A DNA stretch of 64,000 nt. It comes from Anthoceros angustus (taxonomy: Eukaryota > Streptophyta > Anthocerotopsida > Anthocerotales > Anthocerotaceae). Below are positions 9,536-20,705 of the stretch, piece by piece. The position numbers and the translations under genes were made by a program. How positions within the stretch are numbered: position 1 is the first letter of the stretch; each line of letters opens with the position of its first letter. The stretch is from NCBI GenBank assembly GCA_010909165.1, contig VJWM01000108.1, positions 186,001 through 250,000 on the forward strand, in the 5' to 3' direction. Under the pieces are notes generated by a model. That model was not told the origin of the DNA and searched no databases. It worked only from the letters and a program-made list of their open reading frames with translations.

Positions 9536-11815
9536 ATGCCAAGGAGACATCGAACTCCCGGGCCGGGAGCGTACAATGCAGATGACAAGATCACCTGCAC
9601 ATCTCCCCCAGCCTATTCTCTCGCCCAGAGATTGGCCAGCAAATCCGACAGCTTTCAGCCAGGACCAGGGGCATACAGTCCTGGCAAGGTGATAGAGGCC
9701 CTGCTTTCACTATCTCAACCAGGCATATATCAGGCACATCAGAAAGCGGGCCAGGGCCTGGAGCATATGATGCGACTGTCGTATACACTCGAGAACAGCC
9801 GCCTGCCTACTCCATAGCCAGTAAGTATCACGGTAAAGGATTCGATAATATCCCGGGTCCTGGGGCTTACAAAGTTCCTGACCATCGGAATGGCCAGCAT
9901 ACTCAATAAGTGCAAGACATCACCAAGCAGCGTCAAGCATCACTCCAGGGCCAGGAGCCTATGAAGCTGTAGAAGCTACTGGATGCCCGGCCTACTCCAT
10001 CGCAGGCAGAACCAAGCAACACCTCCCTGAAACTGCTCCAGGGCCTGGTGCATACACTCCTCGCAACAAATCCTTTGCACCAGCGTACAGTCTTAGCCAA
10101 AGGTTCAGGACCCAAAATCGAGAAGATATCCCTGGGCCGGGAGCATACGAAATTCGCAACCCCACGGGAGTTGGTATTAGTCTTGCTGCCAAAGGACGAT
10201 GTGCAAACAGTGATCAGTTCCCTGGTCCCGGTGCCTATGAATTGGATCGTTCAAGTAAGGGCCCGGCTTTCACAATTGCTGGTAAGGCGGGCAAGGGACT
10301 GGAAAGTGACGGTCCGGGACCTGGTGCTTACAATCTGCCTAATTGTAACTATTCTCCACACCACACAATTGCGGGGAAAGCACGGCCAGGAGGTGCAGAA
10401 CAAACACCCGGGCCTGGCACATATGCCAGCAATGGCAGTCTAGGCGGACCAGCCTTCAGCATGGCCGGGAGGAGGAAAGCTCCAGATTGTGAGAAAACAC
10501 CAGGGCCTGGAGCTTACAGTCAAAATTTCAGATGCATTAGCACCAGACCTCCCAAATACTCACTAGCAGTGCGGTGTTCTTCCGATCATGCCAATGAAAA
10601 TCCAGGGCCGGGAGCATATGACCCGATGTTCTCTTCTTCAAGCCCTGCGTACAGCATCAGCGGAGCAGGGTTAATGCACAAGCCAGACATCACACCAGGC
10701 CCAGGGCCTATTCAGCACAGTTGGATAACAAGAAACCAGCTTACACTATGGGACAGAGAGCTCCTGAGAGGCTCTCGGATACCCTTCCAGGTCCAGGCGC
10801 CTATAACTTGAATTCAAGGAGAGCGGGCCCAGCTTTTACCATAGCTATGAGACAGGGCAGGAGCCTAGGAGACAATTTCCCAGGCCCAGGGACTTACGAT
10901 GCGGAAGTCGCAAACAGAACGCCAGCTTATTCCATGGCTGGACGAGAAAAACATGCCTTCGCTAGCGTCAATCCTGGACCTGGAGCATACCGGTTGGTTG
11001 ACAGAATTGGAGGCCCAGCCTACACTTTAGGCCAAAGGTTGAGAAACCCGAATGAGCACAAGACTCCTGGCCCAGGAGCCTACAATGCGGAAATTGATCC
11101 AGTTTTGAGGAGGCCACCTGAGTTCTCAATGGGCGTGAAGAGCAGATTAGACCATGCTGGTGATAATCCAGGGCCTGGCGCATATGATCCCCGTGCTCTT
11201 TCCTCAGCCCCAGCCTACAGCATTACTGGATCTGGTCCTCCTCAGAAGACAAATGACACCCCTGGCCCTGGAGCCTACACTGCCAAATGGTGGGACAAGA
11301 AACCTGCCTACACTATGGGCAGCAAGCCAGGGCCAGGAAATTCTGATCTTGTCCTGGGCCAGGCACGTATGAACTGAACGTCAAAACCGACAGCCCTGCA
11401 TTCACTATTGCAGGAGAGCTACGCGGGTGCGAAAACGACACTCCTGGCCCGGTGCCTACAGTGCAGTGAACCCCTTCCCACCCCAGGTTGCAGCATTGCA
11501 AGAAGGTATGAGCTCTCGCCCGTGGAGAAGACACCAGGGCCATCAGAATACACTCCTAGTGTGCAGTTAACGAGGAACCACCCTCCTGCCTTCAGCATCG
11601 CTCGAAGATATATAGCAAACAAGCCGGAGAAGACGCCGGGCCCCGGAGCTTATTACCACAAAACTCAGTTCTCCACTGACAGAGGATTCAGCTTGGGCCT
11701 CAAACTGCATGATTCTCACAGGGAAGACTTTCCGGGGCCGGGTTCCTACACGTTTTATGAAACAAATCCAGGCCCGGCTTATACCATAGCCAGCAAAGCT
11801 CCGGATGATTGGTAG
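9536..11815 (+). CDS. Sperm-tail PG-rich repeat protein (SHIPPO/ODF3-like), intronless, with frameshifts
   Basis: Proteins of this family line ciliary and flagellar microtubules (STPGR/SHIPPO repeats); in a plant this implies a role in the locomotory apparatus of sperm. About 24 repeats of roughly 31 residues (93 bp) run through a single exon of about 757 codons. Each has a core such as TPGPGAY, then 10-14 variable residues, then PAYSI/PAFTI and a basic stretch. Cores begin near 9556, 9659, 9748, 9853, 9943, 10036, 10129, 10222, 10315, 10408, 10500, 10602, 10695, 10785, 10878, 10973, 11066, 11168, 11258, 11360, 11442, 11533, 11635 and 11732. The start at 9536 (MPRRHRTPGPGAY) is the first Met before repeat 1; the end is KAPDDW-stop. 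Six single-base deletions break the frame, near 9688, 9894, 10706, 11357, 11452 and 11490, several in G/C runs. No nonsense substitutions or repeat losses are seen, so decay is recent or the indels are sequence errors. Confidence 0.88.
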
Positions 11816-11906
11816 GCGTCATTAGACTTCCAGGCTTATTTGCAACAAGTTTGTAGACAGATTTCTAGATAACCCAAAGGCCAACGAGCTCAAATTGTAC
11901 TGAACC

Positions 11907-13335
11907 CTATGGCATCTTTTCAGCCTCATCTAATGGCCTGCACGCCAAGAAATCAAACATGCAACTGTAATGGTCAACAGTACGATTGATGCCATGCTGT
12001 TCAGCCATGGAATCAAAATGCTTACGACCCTCATGGACCAGTTCCTCGTGACTGCATGCTACTGGAAAGCAACTAAAAATAGCACCATCAAGCAGAATAC
12101 CGGCAACCGACATCTCCTCGAACCAAGCTAGTGCTCTGTGACCATCATCACAAGTACCACACTCAGAAATCAGGCCGGTCCGCGTCACCACATCCTTTGT
12201 GTTCATGTTGTCAAATGCCTGGCGTGCGTCTTCCACTTCACTACATTTTGCATACATGTCCATCAGGCAGTTGCCCACCACTATGTTATCCAGCAGTCCT
12301 CTTTCAACACTCCGGAAGTGCAAATGCCTTCCCTTCTGCAAGGCAGCAGAGCTTGCACAGGCCTTCAGAAGGCAAGCAAGAGGAACATGGTTAGCCAAAA
12401 TCAGGCACTCCTACTCCATTTGTCCATTCAGAACAAGCACCTCTTGGCCAAGCGCTTGCTCGGCATGCCTGGCTTTGAGAGTGGTCCATGTTACCACATC
12501 CTTGGTGTTCATGCTGTCAAAAACCTGGCGTGCATCTTCCAGTTCACCACATTTTTCATACATGTCCACCAGGCACTTGCAATGGCCCAACAGTGCGTTA
12601 TCAAGCAGTCCTCTTTCAACAATCTGTGCGTGCAGCTGCCTGCCCTTCTGTGAGGCAGCGGAGCTTGCACAGGCTTCAGAAGGCAAGCAAACATAACATG
12701 GTTAGCCAAACTGAGGCCTTCTTGCTCCATCCGTCCATGCACAACAAGCGCCTCTTGGCTGGGTCCTTGCTCTGCAAACCCAGCAATCAGGCCGTTCCAT
12801 GCCACCACATTCTTCGTGATTATGGTTTCAGAAACCTGGCGTGCATGTTTCAGGTCACCACATTTTGCTTACCCAGTTATCAGGGCATTCCATGTCAGCA
12901 CATCTTTTGCGGCCATGCAGTCAAAAACCTGGTGTGCATCTTTCAATTTGAAACATTTTGCATACAAGTCTACTTGGCAGGTGCCCAACAATCAGTGAGT
13001 TCGGCTGCCTGCCCTTCTGCAAAACACCAGTGCTTGCACAGCCTTGAGAAGGCAAGCCAAAAGTAAAATGATTAGCCAAATTCAGCCCCCTGCTGCTCCA
13101 TTTGTCCATACAGAACAAGAGCCTCGAGTCCGAGCCCTTGCTCCGCATACCCGGCTATCAGTTCCATGTCACCACATTCCTTCTGTTCATGCTGTCAAAA
13201 GTCTGGCGTGCATGTTTCAATTTGCCACATTTTGCATACATGTCCACCAGGCACCTAGGTGCCAACAACCAAGTTCAGAGGAATGTATTTTTCTGCCAGA
13301 TCCCAAGGCGGCGTCAAATGCACAAGCTTGAAGGG
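11907..13335 (-). pseudogene. PPR protein pseudogene
   Basis: Read from 13335 leftward there are four decayed PPR blocks. Typical text: [20 protein letters not shown] (about 13150), CASTGVLQKGRQ (about 13040), VAWNGLIAGFAEQGPSQEAL (about 12800), KGRQLHAQIVERGLLDNALL (about 12640), GELEDARQVFDSMNTKDVV (about 12540), then a longer open stretch 12398-11907 with CLLKACASSAALQKGRHLHF, DMYAKCSEVEDARQAFDNMN and an E-type end, HEGRKHFDSMAEQHGINRTV and DHYSCMFDFLA. Frame changes between blocks and loss of the conserved Trp residues mark it as a pseudogene. The tail ends 91 bp past the stop of the PG-rich repeat gene, in convergent orientation. Confidence 0.85.
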
Positions 13336-13439
13336 CAGCTACAAAGACGTGGGCATTTGCCTTCACTCATGACCTAAGCATATCACGGTACAGCTGTATG
13401 GCCCGTGCTTAGTATCAACCCTGGCTAAGACACGTTGAT

Positions 13440-14085
13440 TAACCACAGGACCTCGCCGGACCCCTCACGCCGGGAGTAAGGCAAACGGGAGCTCTTCCTA
13501 TCGAGTCCGTTGTCCACCACATGGTAGGATCCAGAGAAAACTATTGCCACACGTGATCCTGCTCCTGCCGACCACCATCGCTGAAAAAACCCGTCCCCAT
13601 CCACACAGTTTCTCGGAAGTGGAAGTGCTGTGCTCCTTACACTGCTACATCCGGAACCCATTTCCGCTCCTGCAAGCCCGCAAGGCTCAAGCCTATCCGG
13701 AGAGCTCGACTTGAATGCAAAAGCACCGTGACCCATTTGCATTTCCTAGGGGAGCTCTTGTCATCTCCTCCGTCGTCCCACCACCTGGTAGAGTCCAACA
13801 AAATTGCTGTCACAAGACCTCCTGCTCCTGACCAAGACCATCACTGGGAATCCCGTCCCCACCCACAAAGTTTCTCAGAGGTGGAAGTGCTGGGCTCGTT
13901 ACCCTGCTGCACCTGAAGCCCATCCCCGATCATGCAACCCTGCGAGGTTCAGGCTTATCCGGGCTCCTCCGACAGGGAAGGAGAGGCACCATGGCCCATA
14001 GGCGTATCCAAGGAAACAAGCTGGTCATCAACCCAAGCAGACTAAAACATGCTGCTTAGCCATAGGACCTCGCCAGAACTCTTAG
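13440..14085. repeat. About 260-bp imperfect tandem duplication
   Basis: Unit A (about 13490-13700) and unit B (about 13751-13965) share GGGAGCTCTT, CCACCACCTGGTAG/CCACCACATGGTAG, GTTTCTC(A/G)GA(G/A)GTGGAAGTG and the CTTATCCGG/CCTATCCGG end, 260 bp apart. A flanking segment with AGGACCTCGCC occurs on both sides (13447 and 14064). No coding function was recognised. Confidence 0.7.
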
Positions 14086-14089
14086 TTCT

Positions 14090-14800
14090 TCTTGTTCTTT
14101 GATATGAATACAAAACTTATGTAAGTAGTTCATTTATTTGATAATGAGCACTCAAGATAATTAAGAGTCATCAAATTGAGAGAAATTTATCAAGTAATGT
14201 TCCCAATAGAACCCTTATACCTATAGAAATTCTTAATCATGCTTTGATATATGAGGTCTTAGTATAACACGTGGATAATACCTTTAATATAAGTTCTTGA
14301 TAAATATGTATAGAGTGAGAGTATATTAGGCACACATTCTCAAACTCCAAGCTCCCCATCTTTGGCTTCTTGGTCTTGACCTATATGCTATTAGAGAAGA
14401 AGGCAATGTATTCGTTAAAGATTCATGTATCTATTATTCCAATAAGTAGACAATAAATAGATAGAAAACCAAAGGTTAAATATGTAGAAAATCATATGCC
14501 TAGTAGGTCAAATGAACATACTCATTTATATGTTATATAAGTCAACTCTTGCATAGTGCTTAGGTACACAACTATCCTTGAACACTTTGCTCATTTCTAT
14601 AAGTTTTATATTTTTTTATAACACAATATAAAGAGGATACACGAAATATGATTCCTCAATGGGATTGTATTCAAATATTTCTTATTGAAGGATACCTTCA
14701 TCTTCTAACAACATCTACGTGTGCTTATGTAATGGCGACCACCGCCTCTTGCTCTTGATTCTCTTTGTTGTCTTTTTTAGGTTGGTTTGATTGAAGCATA
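14090..14800. other. AT-rich spacer upstream of the 474-aa ORF
   Basis: The base composition changes sharply to AT-rich at about 14090. No gene or transposon end was recognised; the promoter of the next ORF should lie here. Confidence 0.4.
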
Positions 14801-14803
14801 ACC

Positions 14804-16228
14804 ATGCCTAACAAGGCGAAGTCTAAGAGGGCGAGTGATGTCAAAAGAAGGGAGAGTAGGAATGAGGTAGTGGAGCATAATGAAGGCATGACCGAGCTGC
14901 GATACATGAGGATGTCCATTGCGAGAGAGGAAGAGGTATGCATGTTTGAGGTGCCAAGGGGTGTGGCGGACGGCATGCTACGAAATTTGGGGCCATTCCA
15001 TGAGACAATGGAACTTGCCAACAGTCATCCTAAGCTCGTGTCGGCCGAGTTACGTGCAGCATTCAAGGTGGTGGTAGCACATTGTTGCTTCCATACAGCT
15101 AACAAAAGAAGGAAGGACAGGTTGGCCAACATGCAGACATTGCTCCAAAACGTCCAAGAGATTGAGCTCTTCCTCGTGGCTCTGGTTGCCGATATGTACA
15201 AGATTGAGGACCTAAAGAAAGAGGCAATCCAGGTTGTGAAAGATCAGACATCACCCCAGAGGATTAGGGAGGTGATGAACTTGCCGCCTCCTACCAGCGA
15301 GGAGGAGGTGTGGCTGCCCATCCCGAATCCGACGATGAGCAAAATGATCATCCAATACAACATGTGGTTGTTGCGGAGGCTGAAGGCCATGCCGGATGAG
15401 CGAGACGTGGATGCCCTTGCTGCGTATGTGGAGGGCACTAGCGATACCCCTCCCGCTGCTAACAGGGTTCAATCTAGCGGGCCAACTAGTGCCGAGCAGA
15501 CAAGCCAGGGCTGCCATGGGTATGAAGATAAGGGGAAGGCCATGGCTTCCACTGGTATCCAAGGGGCTGGGCAGTCTGCACTTGGATCCGCTGCCGGGTC
15601 TTGCAAGGGGCCCAAATCGTCAAACGATAATGTCCGCTCTAGCTCTAGCTCTAGCTCTAGCAGCAATTGCAGCTATAACAACGTTCCTCTCGCCATGCTA
15701 GATGAGCGAGACAAGGATGCCCCAGCCGAGTATGTGGAGAGCACTAGCGATATTGCTCCCGCTGCTAACAGTGGTCAGTCTAGCAGGCCAGCTAGTTCCG
15801 AGCAGACAAGCCAGGGCTGCCGTGGGTATAAAGATAAGGGGAAGGGCAAGGCTTCCACCGGCAGCCAAGGGACCAAGTCTGCAACCAGATCCAGTGCCGA
15901 GTCTTGCAAGAGGCCCGATGCATCAAACGATAATGCTGGCTCCATTTCTAGCTCTAGCTTCAACAGCAGTTCTAGCTATAGTAACATTTTTCTGGACCCA
16001 GCTCTTCTACAACTTCTTCGCCAGCAGCGCAAGAAAGATTGTGAAAGTGATAATATTGAGGTATCGGTGGATGAGGAGGAAGTTAGACGAGCAATTGCTT
16101 GCATGATGGTTGGTGATGAGGAGTACTTCGATAACTATGGCATGACGGATGTGGAGAACGCTGCTCTAGATAAGGAAGTAGCTGACGCTGAGGAAAAAAT
16201 CCGTGCTGGATCGCGTTTTGGTCTTTGA
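14804..16228 (+). CDS. Unrecognised 474-aa protein with a duplicated Ser-rich block
   Basis: Intact single-exon frame, Met at 14804 (ACCATGCC context) to TGA at 16228. I do not recognise the family. Residues 1-25 are Lys/Arg-rich. Residues about 80-150 (AFKVVVAHCCFH, then EIELFLVALVADMYKIEDLK) look helical and faintly resemble the C-terminal part of a BTB fold, which is only a guess. Residues 195-294 and 297-395 are a tandem duplication: both start AM-DERD-DA, contain EQTSQGC-GY-DKGK and end in Ser-rich tracts followed by SY-N. The C-terminal 80 residues are acidic, with VDEEEVRRAIACMM and MTDVENAALDKEVADAEEK. It may be a lineage-specific gene or a transposon passenger; the lack of frame damage over 1.4 kb argues for recent constraint. 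Confidence 0.6.
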   Translation: MPNKAKSKRASDVKRRESRNEVVEHNEGMTELRYMRMSIAREEEVCMFEVPRGVADGMLRNLGPFHETMELANSHPKLVSAELRAAFKVVVAHCCFHTANKRRKDRLANMQTLLQNVQEIELFLVALVADMYKIEDLKKEAIQVVKDQTSPQRIREVMNLPPPTSEEEVWLPIPNPTMSKMIIQYNMWLLRRLKAMPDERDVDALAAYVEGTSDTPPAANRVQSSGPTSAEQTSQGCHGYEDKGKAMASTGIQGAGQSALGSAAGSCKGPKSSNDNVRSSSSSSSSSNCSYNNVPLAMLDERDKDAPAEYVESTSDIAPAANSGQSSRPASSEQTSQGCRGYKDKGKGKASTGSQGTKSATRSSAESCKRPDASNDNAGSISSSSFNSSSSYSNIFLDPALLQLLRQQRKKDCESDNIEVSVDEEEVRRAIACMMVGDEEYFDNYGMTDVENAALDKEVADAEEKIRAGSRFGL

Positions 16229-16324
16229 GCTAGATAGAGTAGGTGGAGCCTACTCTGTGGTATCTTACATATCTTTAATTAATTTGAATTTTGAATTTTG
16301 AATTTTGAAGTGTAATTTTGACAT

Positions 16325-16690
16325 TCTATATTATATATTATATATTATATATTATATATTATATATTATATATTATATATTATATTATATATTATATATT
16401 ATATATATATTATATATTATATATTATATATTATATATTATATATTATATATTATATATTATATATTATATATTATATATTATATATTATATATTATATA
16501 TTATATATTATATATTATATATTATATATTATATATTATATATTATATATTATGTATTATGTATAATATTTTATATTTTAAATGCTAGAACTTATATGTT
16601 ATATTTTATACATTATACGTTATATTTTATATATTATATTTTATATTATATTATATTATATTATATTATATTATACATTTTACATTTTAC
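16325..16690. repeat. AT microsatellite, 7-bp then 5-bp units
   Basis: From 16325 to about 16555 the unit is the heptamer ATTATAT with a few slips; from about 16640 to 16675 it becomes ATTAT pentamers. It starts about 100 bp past the stop of the 474-aa ORF. Open frames across it, such as strings of Tyr-Ile-Leu, are artefacts. Confidence 0.95.
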
Positions 16691-16739
16691 ACTCGAATTC
16701 GTTGCTAAGTGCAAGTAAGCTTATCCACGACTCTAGTAT

Positions 16740-17060
16740 ATTTGTCGGTAGGGTACGAGGAGGCGGGGCGGGGCGGTGGCGTGGGCGATCTTGAGGCGGA
16801 GGCGGGGCGGGAGGCAGGCAGGGCAGCGATGTAGGGCTACCAGCCCGGCGGCAGCTGGCGTGGTCGCCCTCGGCCGCCGTGTGGCCAGAGCACCCTCTGC
16901 CTGGCCGGGCGGCGGCGGCCTAGGGCTAGGCGCGCATGGGTCTGACCTTGATGGCCTAGCTGAGCCATTGCAGAATGAACAGCTAAGATTAGGGTTCACA
17001 CTATGTAACGTTTCGACTTACCGTTTCGTTATTAGAGTTTCTTCGTGAAGAATCCTGAGT
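16740..17060. other. GC-rich block before a copia gag
   Basis: Composition flips from about 100 percent AT to very GC-rich (GGCGGGGCGG, GGCGGCGGCGG) over a few tens of bases. No gene or LTR end was recognised. Confidence 0.35.
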
Positions 17061-18553
17061 TTGTCGGTGATTGTTAGTCCCCTAGTCTCTCTGTCCTTTT
17101 GTGCAGTATCTTCTGCACACTACACAACAGGAAGATTAGTAAGCATGACTAACGTCCCACCTCCTCCTCCTGGAACCTATACCCCAACCTTCACATCCGA
17201 GTTAAAGGAAAAGGATAGGTTTAATGGTCATAAGTATGAACTCTGGAGAGTGAGGATGAAGTCCACACTGCTAGCCAGAGGTGTTTGGGGTATAGTGGAT
17301 GGGTCCATCCCTCAACCTGACCCCTCTAATAGCAAAGGAGAGAAGGACAGATGGGCTCATGCCAATAGCGTTTCCATGGCACTCCTGGTAGGTGGCCTTG
17401 CAGAAGACATGATTCCTACAATTTAATTCCTCACTAAAGCAAGTGAGATATGGAAATAGCTATCTAATCAATATGAAGTAAGGAATGTCCTTACCTTATG
17501 TGCACTCAGGCAAGAATTCTATGGACTGAAACCGAGGGAAGGAGATAAAGTACTTGCTCACACCAGCAAGCTCAGACATCTTCGAGGACAACTCGCAGCT
17601 GTTGGCACTGTGATGGATGAAGTAGACGTCATTGCACAGTTGCTCAGTAGTCTTCCCCCCAGTTATCAGAATTTTGTATCTGCACATAATGTCCCTATCC
17701 GGCAAGCCCAGGCTGCTAGTAAGACTTCAACTCTCACCTTAGACGAGGTGATTGGCGCCCTGTTCCAAGAAGAGCAGAGCAGGCTTATGTCAGGGTCTGG
17801 ATCTAAGTCCAAAGCTGACAGAGTGCTCACTGTTTTCCGTGGAAGACAAGGTCAGAGGGGCAAACCTAAGATAGCACCTCACAATCAAGGCTCACGACAT
17901 GATGCAGGGCCCTCTAATTCCAATTTGAACAAGCGAAAAGGTACTTGTAATTGATGTGGCATACCTGGTCATTGGGCTCGGGATTGTCGAAAGAAAAAGG
18001 CTGGTGAGCCTCAGAAGCCTACCAGATCTGCATCCACAGCAACTGTCAAAGATAAAACTGGCGATTCAAGTAAGCCCGTTGTAAAAATCCTCACAGTATG
18101 CTTGTCCACATCCACTGGAAACAAGACAGCCTGGTACCTGGACTCAGGTGCCACTTCACACATCTGTCGGGATGAATCCCTCTTCACTTCCCTCGAGTAT
18201 TCAACTTATGTTGACAGAGTGTACTTAGGAGATGAACAGAAAGATGCAAGCTTGCAGATCCAAGGACAAGGATGGTGCACTTTTCGTTTGAGTGATGGGA
18301 CAATTCTCACCCTGACAGTTGTTTTGTTTGTGCCACACATGGCAAAGAACCTGTTGTCTTTGAGCAGACTTCTCAAACTCAAGACTTTTGAGCTCACCTC
18401 TCGGGATGATTGTTGTTGTTTCTCTAGGAAGACTTCTCCAGCCATCTGCGTCTTCCAGGCCATTCAAGAACATGATTTGTATCGTCTTACTCTTACTTGT
18501 GTGCCTGGTCACTAGAACAAGGCATATTCAACAAGTGTCGGCAACCTTACGGC
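17061..18553 (+). mobile_element. Ty1/copia fragment: gag and protease, decayed
   Basis: The gag starts at MTNVPPPPPGTY (17145) and includes KEKDRFNGHKYELWRVRMKS, GVWGIVDGSIPQPDP, the LRGQLAAVGTVMDEVDVIAQ stretch and LPPSYQNFVSA. A CCHC knuckle (CGIPGHWARDC, about 17955) has a stop in place of an upstream residue. The aspartic protease follows with WYLDSGATSHICRDESLF (about 18132) and VPHMAKNLLSLSRL. Nonsense codons at about 17424, 17457 and 17952 show it is inactive. It stops where a CACTA terminus begins. Confidence 0.9.
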
Positions 18554-18706
18554 CACTACAAGAAAATGAGGGTTTTTACAACGGTTTTTACAACAGGTAT
18601 TACAACGCGGCGTTGTAAAATGGCGCAACAACGTTGTTGTAAACTGAGAGCTTCATGACATTGTAAAATTGCTGACATGGCCAGTTCCAGTGCCATGTCA
18701 TTAAAA
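18554..18706 (+). mobile_element. CACTA transposon terminus
   Basis: The sequence CACTACAAGAAAA at 18554 is the canonical CACTA terminal inverted repeat. It is followed by sub-terminal repeats of TTTTACAACG/CGTTGTAAAA type, including the 14-bp palindrome CAACAACGTTGTTG near 18630. Only one end is present; the inner limit, near 18706, is where minus-strand copia integrase text begins. Confidence 0.75.
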
Positions 18707-20705
18707 TCATTGAGAGCAGGGTCTGATTTTTGCCCTCCGAAACCCCGTTTTGCTGTGGGGTATAGGGTACGCTAAGGTGCCTCTCAATACCTCGCTCCCG
18801 CAAGAAGTCATCAAAGGTGTTATTCACAAATTCTGTTCCATTGTCGCTTCTCAGGATTTTCAGCAAGTGACCTGTCTGTCTCTCAGCAACCAGGAGCCAA
18901 TCTCAGAAGTAGGAGAATATGTCACTCTTAAGGTGCATAGGAAAAGTCCATGAGTACCTACTAAAATCATCCGTAAGGGTGAGGTAGTAGCGTGCTCCCC
19001 CTAGTGACGGTTCGTGGATCTTTCTAGAGATGTTTGCATGAACCAATTCCAAGGTGGTGGTTACCCTGTGAGCGTGCTTGGAGAAGGGGAGTTCTTTCTG
19101 CTTCGCCAACACACAAGATTCGCACACAGGGAGGTGCCAAAAACACTTGGGTAGAGGCTCCGTATACAGGTTTTGTGACGCCATGGGTGTAAGCTTGTTT
19201 TTGTTAATGTGTCCCAACCTCGCATGCCACAGAGATGCCAGGCTGTCAGAGGATGACGGCGGCGGTCCGGCCGTGAAGGCAGACGGCTTGCTCCCGTCGG
19301 CAAATGAAAGCCTGTACAGGCCGTCTTGAGGCACGGCGGTGAAGAGGCACAAGTCAGGATTTGTGGTCCTGAAGAAACAGCATGACCCCCTTCAAGCGAG
19401 CATCTCGAGATCGCTTTGCTTCAGCAGCTGAGTCATGGAGACCAGGTTCTTGCCCATCTGCGGGACGAGGAGCACAGGCTCCAAGGTAAGCACCGAACCA
19501 TCCCGAAGGGGAAATTCAAGTGCCTTGTCCCATGATAGGCAGACTAGATCTACTCTGTTCATCACCGAGTAACACCCTTTCCCTAAGAGGACGGGTATCC
19601 AGCTTGGTGAATAGAGTACGATCGTTGCATATGTGGGCGGTGGCTCCACTGTCCAGATACCATCTCGAATCCTGGTGCAACTGGGTGTTGAGGCAAACCG
19701 TAAGTATCTTTACGGTTTTTGTCTCCACCGCGCTGGCTTTCCCTTGAACTGCGACACTGGCTGCCTGTCTCGGGCCAGCCTTCTGTGGCTTTCCGGCCTT
19801 CTTCTTGGCGAGTCCGTGCCTGGCTGGCTCCGCACCAGTGCGATTTCCGGCCGGTGAGGAGGAGAGGTTGATTCACCTTTAGGGGTGAAGTTTGCCCTGC
19901 CCTTCTGAGTCTTCCCGGGCTTGAAACGGGTGGATAGCGCCCTGTCTGCTTTGGGCTTGGACCCTCCTGCAGAGTTAAGACGGCTCTGCTCCTGCTGATA
20001 CAGAGCGCCTACGATGTCCTCCACTGTCAAGGTGGGAGTTGTGCCTGACTTACCGTGGGTAGATACCAACATCAGGCTGGTAACAAAGTTTTGGTAAGAG
20101 GCTGGTAAGCTCATCAACAGTTGTGCAGCGGCATCGGTCTCCGACATGGTGGAGCCAAGGGAGGCGAGCTGCCCTCGCAGCTGTCTGAACTTCGAGGTAT
20201 GGGCAGAAATCGTATCTGTCTCCTTCATCCTTAAGGAGTTGAATTCCTGCCTTACACTATACAAGGTTAGAGCGTTGTTAACATTGTACGTGTTTGATAG
20301 CTGATCCCAGATTGCAGAGGCCTCCGTGAGGAACTCCACGCTGGGCACCAGATTCGAATCAAGTCCGCTGATGAGGAGAGCGATTGCGATCCCGTTCAAG
20401 TAGTCCCATCTCTCAACAACAGCGGTTGGCGGGGGTGGAGTGGCAGAAGGGTCGGGCTTCGGAAGGGTGCCATCGACGATCTTCCAAACGCCTCGACCTA
20501 TCAAGATGGACTTCATGCGCACGCGCCACACCGGGAAGTGCTGGCCGTTGAACCGATCTTTTTCCTTCATATGATCGGTGTAGACGGGGCCTGCACCTGT
20601 GAAGGTGGACGAAGTGCTGCTCGCCATAGCTGTTGCGGAGTCTAACGACAGTGAGTTAAACTGTTGTATCAGGTGGTCCACAAAGGAATTGTAGGTTGTG
20701 GTCAT
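18707..20705 (-). mobile_element. Ty1/copia fragment: gag, protease, integrase start
   Basis: On the minus strand the gag opens with Met at 20705 and stays open for 331 codons, with KEKDRFNGQHFPVWRVRMKS, GRGVWKIVDGTLPKPDP and LPASYQNFVTS. Frame changes near 19900 remove the zinc knuckle. The protease follows (WYLDSGATAHICNDRTLF, about 19665), then the pre-integrase LWHARLGHINKNKL and CESCVLAKQKELPFSKH, and the integrase start ARYYLTLTDDFSRYSW and LKILRSDNGTEFVNN with PYTPQQNGVSEGKNQT. It ends at the CACTA piece, so the rest of integrase, RT and RNase H are missing. Its 5' leader runs right to the LTR at 22361. Confidence 0.9.

Noticed and set aside
16305-16794. Open frames of Tyr, Ile and Leu repeats
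   Set aside because: They are translations of the ATTATAT microsatellite and have no coding character.
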